Shown: one piece after another, positions 1-8,051 of the stretch | How positions within the stretch are numbered: the first letter of the stretch is position 1 | How the letters are laid out: each line of letters begins with the position of its first letter | Assembly: GCA_029558735.1 (NCBI GenBank) | Contig: JAKQDP010000057.1 | Coordinates: forward strand, 1-41,391 | DNA: 41,391 bases | Source: a bacterium | GTDB taxonomy: Bacteria; Patescibacteriota; Patescibacteriia; 2-01-FULL-39-33 | Direction: 5' to 3' | Position numbers and translations under genes: made by a program | Notes under the pieces: model-generated | Database searches by the model: none | Told to the model about the DNA's origin: nothing | What the model saw: the letters and a program-made list of their open reading frames with translations, nothing else

Positions 1-25
1 TTTTTATTCTTAAGTTTTAATCGCT

Positions 26-3000
26 ATGGTTAAAAAGCATCACTTAAGATTAAATTGGCGGATTTTGAACGCGGCAGTGGTATTTTCGCTGTTGTTTTCA
101 ACTATTCAGCCGGCCTGGTCGGCTAACGGCGAAATTGAGCCAGCCATTAATTCGGGTGAAATTGTGATTACCGAAATTATGGCTGACCCGCAGGTTGTTT
201 CTGATACTGTTGGCGAGTGGTTGGAATTTTATAATGCCACCGACCGAGAGATTGATTTAAGTGCCTGTTTTTTTGGGGATGCCAGCAGCACCCCTCACCA
301 ATTGGATGGTTTGGTGATGGGTGCTTTTAGTTATGTCGTAATGGCGAGAAACACTGAATCGTCTCAAAACGGCGGGGTGACTGACGGAATAAATTATGGC
401 GGATTTGTGCTTAATAACAGCGCTGATTCGGTAGTGCTTAAATGCGGCGAGACCATTGTCGACCAGGTGGAATATGATTTTTCTGCCGGCTGGTCCGGCG
501 CGGCCGGCGCGTCAATTGTTTTGGCTGATCCGGCGTTGGACAACGATAACCCGGCCAACTGGTGCTTGTCTTCAAGCGAATTTGGCGCCGGTGATTTGGG
601 AACGCCGGGATTTATTAATGATCGTTGCGGCAGTGAAGCTCCCCAGGAGCCGATTTGCACCGATAATGATTTGGACGGCTATAGCCAGGAAGGCGGCGCT
701 TGCGGGCCAAGTGATTGCGCTGACAGTGATGCTCTGATTAACCCCGATGGTTTAGAGGTTTGTAATGAAGTAGACGATAATTGCAATGGAGAAATTGATG
801 AGGGTGGTGTTTGTCTAGTTGGACCGATTTGCGGTAATGGCGCTCAAGAAGAAAGCGAACAATGCGATGATGGTAACACGGTGACTGGCGATGGTTGCAG
901 TAATTTGTGCCAACTTGAGCCGGATATTCCTTGTGGCCAGCTGGCCGAGACCACTGGTTGGTATGGTCGTTATTTTAATTATTCTAGGGAGCATCCGGAG
1001 ATGGACATACCACCAGAGCAGTGGCCGAGTCAGATATCTGGCCATCCTTTGGGCATTTGGACGACCGATTGGTATGATGCTCAATATTTCAGTTTTGCTC
1101 GAATTGATAACACTATTGCTTTTGGTGACGATTTTTTTCCGTTTGATTCGGCTGTTACTGAGTTTGATAATGGTCATGAATTTTATTTTGGCGTTCATTG
1201 GCGGGGGCTGGTGGAAATTACCACGGCCGGCGATTATGGTTATTATCTTGATTCTGATGATGATAGCTGGCTGTATCTGGACGGCGCGTTGGTTACCGAT
1301 TTATCAGGCATTTCTTCCAAAGAGTTGGTTAGTGACACGGTTTATTTGTCGGCTGGCCGGCATATTATCGATATTTATTTTGCCAATCGGCAATCACTCC
1401 AGTCGTCATTTCAGTTTTACTGGCAATCGCCGGAGATAATCGTCAAGCCGGTTGCTCCGGATTGCCCGCTTTATCCGTATTGCGGCGACGGTCAAATCAA
1501 TCAGGCCTGGGAGCAATGCGACGGCGGCGCTGATTGCACCGAGCATTGCTTGTTGCCCGACCAAACCGGCTGCCAAGATTTGGTTTTGGCTAAAATTGAT
1601 ATTACCAACTTTGCCAACTGGGGCAATGGCAATATGACCGACGATGTTTATCTGGGCGGGATTTTCAATGCTGTTCCCAGTGGCACTTGGTTTCCGCTCT
1701 ATTGGCAGGGGCAATATTTTACTGATACTGATATTGGCGCTTACGAAGCTGTTCCCGGTTTGGCGGTTGAGCGAACCGCCGGCCATTTGCGTTTAGTGAT
1801 GGGCGCCAGTCATCAATTAGACGATTTATCGGAAGAACATAGTCAGGGCAGGCTGGAATTTTATAATGCCCGCCTCTTGGCGTTAGTTAGCGATGAGGCG
1901 GCTAGTGCTGGCGGCCCCAATGGGCTGGAAGAAGGTTTTGATGGTATTGGTATTGGCAGTTATGACTCGGAAAATGACGAGGTCTGGAGCGAGTCCAGCA
2001 GCACGGTTAATTTTTGGTTGACGGCTGATGTCGCTGATGATGGTTTTTATGCTGATTGGGAAATCATTACTGATTGTCGTGATGCCAAACTCAGCGGCTA
2101 TAAATGGTTTGACCGCGATCGGGATGGTCAATGGGGTGAAACCGAGGTCGGCTTAGCCGACTGGCTGATCAAGCTAATCAAATTTAATTCTTGCGACCCT
2201 GGCGAGCCGTGGGCTGATGCGATTGTTGCTTATCAGCCGGGCCTTAAAGATACCGGCGCCCCCCTCGATCAGGAAAATCTTGATCCTAGCCGGGCTTTGG
2301 GGGAGGCGCAATTTGACGATAGTTTAAATTTTGTCTCGCTGGGTTTGGGCGGCAGTTTGGTTTTGGAGTTTGATAATATTATTTATAATGGTTTTGGCGC
2401 TGATCTGGAAATAATAGAAACTTCCCCCAAGAATCTTAATGGCGATAATTGTTTGGAAACCGTGGGGGTTTGGGCGTCGCCGACCGGCGCCACCGACAGT
2501 TGGCAATATTTGGGTTCGGGCTGTCTTAGTTCCGCTTTTGACTTAGGCGATTTGAATTGGGCCAAGTATCTTAAATTAGTTGACCAAAGCGATCCAGCCG
2601 CTTTAGCCGAAGGGGCGGATGGCTTTGATGTTGATGGCGTTAGGGCAATCCATTGTGCCGCTGGCTTTGAATCAATCGCCAATACCCAAACCGACGCTGA
2701 CGGCAGTTATTGTTTTGACCATTTGGCCACCGGTCATTATCAGGTAATGGAAGATTTACCGGGCGGTTGGATTAATAGTACGCCGTGGTTTTATGATTTT
2801 GATATTGATAATAATGACAGTCAGCAGGCTGATTTTGGCAATTATTTAGTTTGTACTGATCAAGATGAAGATGGTTATAGTTTGGAAGGCGGCGCTTGCG
2901 GGCCAAGTGATTGCGCGGATGACAATTCTGCCATTCATCCCGGCGCTCCGGAAGTTTGCAATCAAGCGGATGATAATTGTGACGGCCAGATTGACGAAGG

Positions 3001-3946
3001 CGGCATTTGCTCCACTGGCGTTGCCGCCGGCGGTTTGCCCGGGTTGTATATTCATACCGAGACTAGTCAATCACAACCGACTGGCGTAAGAATTACGTGG
3101 TTTACTAATCGGCCGGCCAATAGTCGCGTGGTTTATGATACGCTAGCCCATTCGTTATTGGCTGACCAGCCTAATTATGGTTATCGTTGGTCTAGCCTCA
3201 CTTATGATGACGCGTCCAAAGTCACTTACCATTCGGTTTTGTTGGAGAATTTGGATCCGAATGTATTTTATTATTTTCGACCGATATCGGCGAGTGGTGA
3301 TAATGAGGCTAAGGGTGTTGAGTTGGCTGCGATTAATGATTTGGCTGAGTCAATGGAAAATACCTCGTCTTCTTTGCCAACAGCTCTACCGGAAACCGAT
3401 TCAACTGCAACGCCGGCATTGTCAGCCGGCCCAGACTTAGCTGGCGGGTCGGTCAGCGATGGCGACTGGTCGATTGGTGGGGATAATAGCGGCGCCTCAG
3501 TAGGAACAGCTAATGACGAATTGACCGAGGCGGCGAGGGGCGAGGAAGCCGACACTGGCACCGTAGCCGGCGCCGGTGAAACTTGCAATTCTTGGCCCAA
3601 CTGGCTGGTAATGGTGTTGGTCATTGGTTATGGCGGTTTGTTGCTACTTAATTATTTTAGTAAATCAATCAAAGAGGAAGAAAATGACCAAGATAAAAAA
3701 AGCAATCGCCTCAAGGATAATTTAGTTTGGCCGTTTATTATTTTTTTGGCCGCCGGACCGATTTTAGCGGCTATATTTTGCGCTGGCTGGTCTTGGTGGT
3801 TGTGGTTATTGGTGGTGATTGTTTATTTTGTTATTTTACGCTTTTATTACCAAGGTATTGCCACCAAAAATTATTGGACGGTTAGCGTTTTGCTGACTTT
3901 ATTTTTATTGTTGCTCTTGGCGATAATTAGGAGTTGTCGATGCTAA
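26..3946 (+). CDS. Large secreted, membrane-anchored multidomain surface protein
   Basis: A 1306-residue exported protein. It has an N-terminal signal peptide (basic start, hydrophobic residues about 15-28, cleavage near AWSA) and about four hydrophobic helices after residue 1190, which should anchor it in the membrane. Visible modules, in order: a lamin-tail-like domain (about 45-200, with EIVITEIMADPQ and GEWLEFYN); a MopE-type Cys/Asp metal-binding repeat (about 211-262); a Cys-rich DGCSNLC repeat; a PA14/fibro-slime-like domain (about 315-470); a split SdrD-B-like domain (start near 690, end near 910); a second MopE repeat (about 942-995); and a fibronectin-like domain (about 1005-1105), followed by a Ser/Thr/Ala-rich linker. 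It is probably a cell-surface adhesin or structural protein. The ATG has no Shine-Dalgarno sequence. The exact role is not known. Confidence 0.85.
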   Translation: MVKKHHLRLNWRILNAAVVFSLLFSTIQPAWSANGEIEPAINSGEIVITEIMADPQVVSDTVGEWLEFYNATDREIDLSACFFGDASSTPHQLDGLVMGAFSYVVMARNTESSQNGGVTDGINYGGFVLNNSADSVVLKCGETIVDQVEYDFSAGWSGAAGASIVLADPALDNDNPANWCLSSSEFGAGDLGTPGFINDRCGSEAPQEPICTDNDLDGYSQEGGACGPSDCADSDALINPDGLEVCNEVDDNCNGEIDEGGVCLVGPICGNGAQEESEQCDDGNTVTGDGCSNLCQLEPDIPCGQLAETTGWYGRYFNYSREHPEMDIPPEQWPSQISGHPLGIWTTDWYDAQYFSFARIDNTIAFGDDFFPFDSAVTEFDNGHEFYFGVHWRGLVEITTAGDYGYYLDSDDDSWLYLDGALVTDLSGISSKELVSDTVYLSAGRHIIDIYFANRQSLQSSFQFYWQSPEIIVKPVAPDCPLYPYCGDGQINQAWEQCDGGADCTEHCLLPDQTGCQDLVLAKIDITNFANWGNGNMTDDVYLGGIFNAVPSGTWFPLYWQGQYFTDTDIGAYEAVPGLAVERTAGHLRLVMGASHQLDDLSEEHSQGRLEFYNARLLALVSDEAASAGGPNGLEEGFDGIGIGSYDSENDEVWSESSSTVNFWLTADVADDGFYADWEIITDCRDAKLSGYKWFDRDRDGQWGETEVGLADWLIKLIKFNSCDPGEPWADAIVAYQPGLKDTGAPLDQENLDPSRALGEAQFDDSLNFVSLGLGGSLVLEFDNIIYNGFGADLEIIETSPKNLNGDNCLETVGVWASPTGATDSWQYLGSGCLSSAFDLGDLNWAKYLKLVDQSDPAALAEGADGFDVDGVRAIHCAAGFESIANTQTDADGSYCFDHLATGHYQVMEDLPGGWINSTPWFYDFDIDNNDSQQADFGNYLVCTDQDEDGYSLEGGACGPSDCADDNSAIHPGAPEVCNQADDNCDGQIDEGGICSTGVAAGGLPGLYIHTETSQSQPTGVRITWFTNRPANSRVVYDTLAHSLLADQPNYGYRWSSLTYDDASKVTYHSVLLENLDPNVFYYFRPISASGDNEAKGVELAAINDLAESMENTSSSLPTALPETDSTATPALSAGPDLAGGSVSDGDWSIGGDNSGASVGTANDELTEAARGEEADTGTVAGAGETCNSWPNWLVMVLVIGYGGLLLLNYFSKSIKEEENDQDKKSNRLKDNLVWPFIIFLAAGPILAAIFCAGWSWWLWLLVVIVYFVILRFYYQGIATKNYWTVSVLLTLFLLLLLAIIRSCRC

Positions 3947-3971
3947 TTAAAGGGATAGTTTTAATTTTGCC

Positions 3972-4000
3972 TTGTTTTTATTGATAATTTCCGTTATAAT
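3972..4000 (+). promoter_or_regulatory. Sigma-70-type promoter of the HU gene
   Basis: TTGTTT (3972-3977), a 17-bp spacer and a perfect TATAAT (3995-4000), ending 51 bp before the HU start codon. The intervening leader is A-rich and has no Shine-Dalgarno sequence. Confidence 0.7.
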
Positions 4001-4051
4001 TAATGGTGTGGAAAACTCAAAGGTTAAAAAAATAACTAAATAAAAAGATTT

Positions 4052-4333
4052 ATGGCTAAAATGACCAAATCTCAGATGCTGGCTACTTTGGCGGAAGACA
4101 CCGAATTAAGCAAAAAAGATGTCACCAGCGTCCTGGATAAGCTGACTGAATTGGCTTATTCAGAAGTAAAAAAGAGCGGAGAATTCACTGTTCCCGGTAT
4201 TGGCAAGTTGGTTAAAGTTCATCGCAAAGCCAGACAGGGCCGTAATCCGGCGACTGGTGAAACGATTCAGATTCCCGCCAAAACCGTGGTTAAATTCCGC
4301 GTGGCTAAAGCCGCCAAAGACGCAGTGTTATAG
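4052..4333 (+). CDS. hup: HU-family histone-like DNA-binding protein
   Basis: 93 residues, the normal length for HU/IHF. It shows the family layout: an N-terminal helical dimerisation part (TKSQMLATLAEDTELSKKDV) and the signature stretch near residues 47-65 (GIGKLVKVHRKARQGRNPATG), which includes the RNPATG tip of the DNA-bending arm, followed by KTVVKFRVAKAAKDAV. It should bind and bend DNA as a homodimer and act as the main nucleoid protein. It is monocistronic, with its own promoter upstream and a strong terminator downstream. The gene symbol is generic; HU cannot be told from IHF with certainty here, but the single-gene setting and sequence fit HU. Confidence 0.95.
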   Translation: MAKMTKSQMLATLAEDTELSKKDVTSVLDKLTELAYSEVKKSGEFTVPGIGKLVKVHRKARQGRNPATGETIQIPAKTVVKFRVAKAAKDAVL

Positions 4334-4382
4334 TTGGTTGAAGCGGTTTTAATTTCAAACGAAAATTTTTAGCAATCCGTTC

Positions 4383-4420
4383 AAAAATTCCGATCAGGTT
4401 TACACTGGTCGGAATTTTTT
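4383..4420 (+). terminator. Intrinsic terminator of the HU gene
   Basis: A 15-bp stem (4383-4397 with 4405-4419, one T-G wobble) closes a 7-nt loop. The T-rich end of the 3' arm runs on to 4420. The loop contains TTTACA, which also serves as the -35 of the next gene (see the 4399-4427 entry). Confidence 0.85.
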
Positions 4421-4427
4421 GTATAAT
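4399..4427 (+). promoter_or_regulatory. Promoter overlapping the HU terminator, driving the glycosyltransferase operon
   Basis: TTTACA (4399-4404) lies in the terminator loop, and TATAAT (4422-4427) follows after exactly 17 bp. The start codon at 4451 is only about 17 nt from the expected transcription start. The short leader has no Shine-Dalgarno sequence. Confidence 0.65.
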
Positions 4428-4450
4428 AGAAAATGAATTAAAAAATTCTC

Positions 4451-5785
4451 ATGCCTAAAAGAAAAAAGAAAGCCTGGGTGGTAACTGTTGATATGGGTTA
4501 CGGCCATCAACGCGCCGCTTACCCTTTGAATTATTTTGCCGAAGGCGGAATTATCAGCGCCAATAATTATTCCAGCATTCCCAAACGCGATCGTAATATT
4601 TGGCACCAAACCAGGTCGTTTTATGAATTCATTTCTCGGTTTAAAAAGGTGCCGGTCATTGGCACTAAGGCGTTTGAGCTTTATGACAAACTGCAATCCA
4701 TTCCCGATTTTTATCCGCGGCGCGATTTGTCCAAGGCGAACACCCAATTGAAACAAATGTATAATTTGTTTGAGGTGTCCAATTGGGGCAAACATTTGAT
4801 TGATAAATTGGCCAAACAGCCCTTGCCGATTGTCACCACCTTTTTCACGACGGCGATGATGGCGGATTTTTATGGTTATCCGGGAGATATTTTGTGTTTG
4901 GCAACTGATACGGATATCAGTCGCGCTTGGGTGCCGCCGGAACCGGCTAAAAGCAAAATTGTTTATCTGGCGCCCAATCGGCGAGTGGCTGAACGGCTCA
5001 AGCTTTATGGTGTTCGGCCGGATAAAATTTTTTTAACCGGTTTTCCTTTGCCCTTGGAGAATGTCGGCAATAATCTGAAGATTATTAAGCACGATTTGGG
5101 TCGGCGGCTGGCTCAATTGGATCCGGAGAGAATTTATATCAATCAGTATGAAAAGACTTTGCGTCATCACCTGGGTAATTATTTTAAGAAGACTATTTCT
5201 CGGCCGTTAACGATTACTTTTGCGGTTGGTGGCGCCGGCGCTCAGCGAGAACTGGGTGGTGAGATTATTAAAAGTTTGCGTCAGCAGATTGGTGGCGGGC
5301 AAATCAGAGTTAATTTGGTCGCTGGTATCCATAATGTGGTCAATCGTTACTTCAGGCGAGCAATCAAGGAAGCGGGCTTACAGAAAACTATCGGTTCGGG
5401 AGTAAATATTATTTTTGACGCCAATAAATACGAATATTTTAAAAAATTTAATCAAACACTCAGAACTACCGATGTGTTGTGGACCAAGCCGAGTGAGTTG
5501 TCTTTTTATTGCGCTTTGGGACTACCGATTATTATGGCGCCCCACATTGGTTCGCAGGAGATTTTCAATGAAAAATGGCTTCAATCCATTGGCGCCGGGA
5601 TTAATCAGGAAGACCCCCGTTATACAAGCGAGTGGTTGTCTGATTGGCTTAAATCCGGCTGGCTGGCTGAGGCGGCGATGCAGGGATTTTTGGAAGCGCC
5701 CAAGTATGGTACTTTTAATGTGGAGAAAATCACTTTTCACCGATTTAAGGAGGCCAAGAAAATCAAGACAGTATTACAGTATTAA
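4451..5785 (+). CDS. GT-B-fold glycosyltransferase (MurG / diacylglycerol glucosyltransferase-like)
   Basis: 444 residues. The N-terminal half has a nucleotide-sugar glycosyltransferase glycine loop, GYGHQRAA (residues 16-23), close to the GGGH motif of MGDG/UgtP-type enzymes. The C-terminal half has the donor-binding signature VLWTKPSELSFYCALGLP followed by GSQEIFNEKWLQSIGAGI, as in MurG/UgtP. The likely reaction is transfer of a sugar from a nucleotide donor to a lipid or envelope acceptor at the inner face of the membrane. The acceptor cannot be read from sequence. It is 1 nt upstream of a secreted peptidase-like gene, which suggests an envelope operon. No signal peptide is visible. A lineage-specific relative of the family is also possible. 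Confidence 0.7.
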   Translation: MPKRKKKAWVVTVDMGYGHQRAAYPLNYFAEGGIISANNYSSIPKRDRNIWHQTRSFYEFISRFKKVPVIGTKAFELYDKLQSIPDFYPRRDLSKANTQLKQMYNLFEVSNWGKHLIDKLAKQPLPIVTTFFTTAMMADFYGYPGDILCLATDTDISRAWVPPEPAKSKIVYLAPNRRVAERLKLYGVRPDKIFLTGFPLPLENVGNNLKIIKHDLGRRLAQLDPERIYINQYEKTLRHHLGNYFKKTISRPLTITFAVGGAGAQRELGGEIIKSLRQQIGGGQIRVNLVAGIHNVVNRYFRRAIKEAGLQKTIGSGVNIIFDANKYEYFKKFNQTLRTTDVLWTKPSELSFYCALGLPIIMAPHIGSQEIFNEKWLQSIGAGINQEDPRYTSEWLSDWLKSGWLAEAAMQGFLEAPKYGTFNVEKITFHRFKEAKKIKTVLQY

Positions 5786-5786
5786 T

Positions 5787-7346
5787 ATGGCAAAAAAATT
5801 TCTTCTCTTTCTCTTAATTTTAGGCGGGGTCTTAACATCCTCGCCGGTTTTAGCTGCAGGTGGTTTATTGAAAGCGACTGACAGTTCGACAGTTTATTAT
5901 TTGGCCGGCAATAATGTTCGCCATCCGTTTCCCACGGAAGACACTTATTATAGTTGGTATGACAGTTTTAGCGAGGTGGCTGTTTTAACTTCGGCAGAAA
6001 TTGCCAAATATCCGCTGGGCGCTAATGTCACCATTCGACCGGGGAATTTTATTGCTAAATTTGCCACCGATTCGAATTATTACGCGGTTGAGCCGGGCGG
6101 GGTATTGCGGTTAATTACCGACAACGGACTACTGTCGGAAATTTTTGGTGCTGATTGGATTAAGCGGGTGGTCGATTTGCCGGATGCTTTTTTTGGCGAT
6201 TATCTGATGGGCGAACCGATTAAATACAGCCACCAATTGCCTAGCGGTATTATTTATCAACAGGGCAAAAATGGTACTTATTATTACAAAGCGGCTGAAG
6301 ATTTAATTTGGCCGTTTAAGGATTTTCAGGCGGTTTTGGCTAACGGCTTGAAAGCTTCCGATATTGTTATAAATCCCACTGTTTTCAATGAGCGCCGGCG
6401 CCAAATTGATGGCTTTGACAGTCGGATTTTCAATCCGGCGGCTGAGCCGGCTTTAGCCACCAATGATTGCGAAAACAAGCATTTGAAGGTCGCTTTTATT
6501 TTGGTCACTAAAGATGGTTACCAGCCGGCTCAGATGGAAAAAATTACTGCCATTCAGGATAAATTGGAACAGACTTTTAGCTGGGCGACCAAAGGTTTGG
6601 CGGAAATTGACGCCAGCTTTCCAGTGGTGGTTTTGGGTGATGATGATTACCTTTTATTTAAAGACACTGACGGTCAAGATAAGCCGGATAACGAAGTGAT
6701 TAACACTTTTTACGATATTCATCCGGATGTGTTTGATTTTATTGTTTTATATAATAATTTTGTACTTGCTGAGCCAGTGATCGCCAAATATCTGACGGTT
6801 ACCAATGATTTTTCCGGCACTGGCAATGCCCGAATGCGCAGCGCCTTCAATTTCGGTTCCGGCGGTAAATTGAAAGGCATTGCCAATATGGGCAATATCA
6901 ACAAATACAATATTGATGTCGGCAATAATTTGGATTTGGCGGTCAATTATATTCTGCATGAGCTAGGTCATCATTTCAGCGGTCGGGCCCGATTTGTTGA
7001 TGACAGCGGCATTATTCGTACCGATCTGTTGGTAGATAAGGATTTTCAGCATTGGCATATGTATGTCAATGCTGTTTCGCCCTTGGGTGGCAATGGTTGG
7101 GCCAGTAATGGCGACGGCAGTTTTACCAATGTAATTTCCACTTTGGCCAATCCGGATAAAAAACAGTACTCTGATTTGGATTTGTATTTTATGGGATTAT
7201 TGCCAAAAATTGCTGTCAGCCCTATTAGTTATCTGGTGCCGGACAAGCCCGGCGAAGTTGGTAATCGGATTAATGGCCACCTTGAGGAAGTTATTATTGA
7301 CCAAATCATCAAAGCGATGGGCGATTGGCAGTGTATTTTGAATTAA
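5787..7346 (+). CDS. Secreted surface protein with HELGHH zinc-peptidase motif
   Basis: 519 residues from the ATG at 5787, one base after the upstream stop. This start gives a clean signal peptide (MAKKFLLFLLILGGVLTSSPVLAA); a longer in-frame extension into the previous gene is not credible. The N-terminal 250 residues carry two copies of a surface repeat I associate with Patescibacteria (VYYLAGNNVRHPFP..YYSWY, then GIIYQQGKNGTYYYKA). The C-terminal half has an HExxH motif (HELGHH, residues 391-396) preceded by NLDLAVNYI, consistent with a zinc metallopeptidase. The third zinc ligand is not obvious, because the spacing does not match a classical HExxHxxGxxH. It is likely exported and may trim surface proteins. 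The substrate is unknown. Confidence 0.7.
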   Translation: MAKKFLLFLLILGGVLTSSPVLAAGGLLKATDSSTVYYLAGNNVRHPFPTEDTYYSWYDSFSEVAVLTSAEIAKYPLGANVTIRPGNFIAKFATDSNYYAVEPGGVLRLITDNGLLSEIFGADWIKRVVDLPDAFFGDYLMGEPIKYSHQLPSGIIYQQGKNGTYYYKAAEDLIWPFKDFQAVLANGLKASDIVINPTVFNERRRQIDGFDSRIFNPAAEPALATNDCENKHLKVAFILVTKDGYQPAQMEKITAIQDKLEQTFSWATKGLAEIDASFPVVVLGDDDYLLFKDTDGQDKPDNEVINTFYDIHPDVFDFIVLYNNFVLAEPVIAKYLTVTNDFSGTGNARMRSAFNFGSGGKLKGIANMGNINKYNIDVGNNLDLAVNYILHELGHHFSGRARFVDDSGIIRTDLLVDKDFQHWHMYVNAVSPLGGNGWASNGDGSFTNVISTLANPDKKQYSDLDLYFMGLLPKIAVSPISYLVPDKPGEVGNRINGHLEEVIIDQIIKAMGDWQCILN

Positions 7347-7376
7347 AAAAATAGATAAATAAGTATATTTTTTTCA

Positions 7377-7394
7377 CTCCCCTGCGAAGGGGAG
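7377..7394 (+). repeat. Short GC hairpin upstream of the TrmH-family gene
   Basis: CTCCCC (7377-7382) pairs with GGGGAG (7389-7394) around a 6-nt TGCGAA loop. It has no T-tract, so it is not a convincing terminator. It lies 17 nt before the methyltransferase ATG and could be a processing or leader hairpin. Confidence 0.4.
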
Positions 7395-7410
7395 GGGTTG
7401 TAAAGTCACT

Positions 7411-7890
7411 ATGTCAAAAGATTTCTATGTCATTTGTGACAACATTAGAAGCCTGTATAATGTCGGTTCTATTTTCCGGACGGCTGACGCTTTGGGAGTA
7501 AAAAAGATTTATCTTTGCGGCATTACCGGCACCCCGCTCCAGAAAGGTTTGGCCAAAGTTGCCTTGGGGGCGGAAAAAAGCGTCAGTTGGGAAAAGGTCG
7601 GTCAAACTTGGCGAGTAGTGGAAAAATTAAAGCGGCAAGGCGTTCAAGTAGTGGCCCTGGAGCAGACTTTGGGTAGTATTGATGTCAAGCGGTTTAAGCC
7701 GATATTCCCCTTGGCCTTGGTACTGGGTAATGAAGTTGACGGAGTGGCCGAAAGTGTGCTAAAAAGAACAAATGGTGTCGTCCATATCCCAATGGCAGGA
7801 ATCAAGGAGTCGCTCAATGTGGCCGTAGCGTTCGGTATCGCAGGGTATGAGATAATTAGTGGAAAAGTTTATAAAGTTCAAAGTTTATAA
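7411..7890 (+). CDS. TrmH/SpoU-family RNA 2'-O-methyltransferase
   Basis: 159 residues, a minimal SPOUT enzyme without an N-terminal substrate-binding extension. All three SpoU motifs are visible: motif 1 NIRSLYNVGSIFRTAD (residues 11-26), motif 2 LALVLGNEVDGV (about 108-119) and motif 3 VHIPMAGIKESLNVAVAF (about 129-146). The family methylates ribose 2'-OH in tRNA or rRNA using S-adenosylmethionine bound in a trefoil knot. The short length fits the TrmL/TrmH-like group, but the target nucleotide cannot be read from sequence. The stop codon lies inside the AT-rich inverted repeat that precedes tRNA-Pro. Confidence 0.9.
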   Translation: MSKDFYVICDNIRSLYNVGSIFRTADALGVKKIYLCGITGTPLQKGLAKVALGAEKSVSWEKVGQTWRVVEKLKRQGVQVVALEQTLGSIDVKRFKPIFPLALVLGNEVDGVAESVLKRTNGVVHIPMAGIKESLNVAVAFGIAGYEIISGKVYKVQSL

Positions 7891-7946
7891 AGTCAATAAT
7901 TGTTTGACTTTATGAACTTTACAGACTTTTAACTTTATAAACTAAA
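7863..7946. repeat. Nested AT-rich direct and inverted repeats between the methyltransferase gene and tRNA-Pro
   Basis: AGTTTATAAAGTT (7866-7878) has an exact inverted copy at 7931-7943. Inside it, a 10-bp stem (7887-7896 with 7904-7913) closes a 7-nt loop, and AAAGTTTATAAAGT occurs twice in direct orientation. The block spans the end of the upstream CDS and ends just before the tRNA. Confidence 0.7.
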
Positions 7947-7949
7947 TTC

Positions 7950-8026
7950 CGGGGTGTAGCTCAGTTGGCTAGAGCGCTACGTTCGGGACGTAGAGGTCGC
8001 CCGTTCAAGTCGGGTCACCCCGACCA
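7950..8026 (+). tRNA. tRNA-Pro (anticodon CGG)
   Basis: A full cloverleaf of 77 nt with CCA encoded. The 7-bp acceptor stem is CGGGGTG (7950-7956) with CACCCCG (8016-8022). The D-arm includes AGCTCAGTTGGCTAGAGC. The anticodon stem CTACG/CGTAG closes the loop TTCGGGA, so the anticodon is CGG (7984-7986) and reads CCG proline codons. The T-arm is GCCCG-TTCAAGT-CGGGT. The discriminator is A (8023) and CCA is at 8024-8026. Confidence 0.95.
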
Positions 8027-8050
8027 AATTAAAAGCGTGTTTTAATTTTT
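8026..8050 (+). terminator. AT-only terminator hairpin after tRNA-Pro
   Basis: AAATTAAAA (8026-8034) pairs with TTTTAATTT (8040-8048) around GCGTG, with the T-run continuing to 8051. It abuts the uppS start codon at 8052. The stem is A/T-only, so efficiency is uncertain. It may also act as a tRNA 3' processing hairpin. Confidence 0.5.
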
Positions 8051-8051
8051 T

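Noticed and set aside
5415-5786. Upstream extension of the peptidase gene to 5415
   Set aside because: It lies entirely inside the glycosyltransferase gene in another frame and would bury the signal peptide. The ATG at 5787 is one base after the previous stop.
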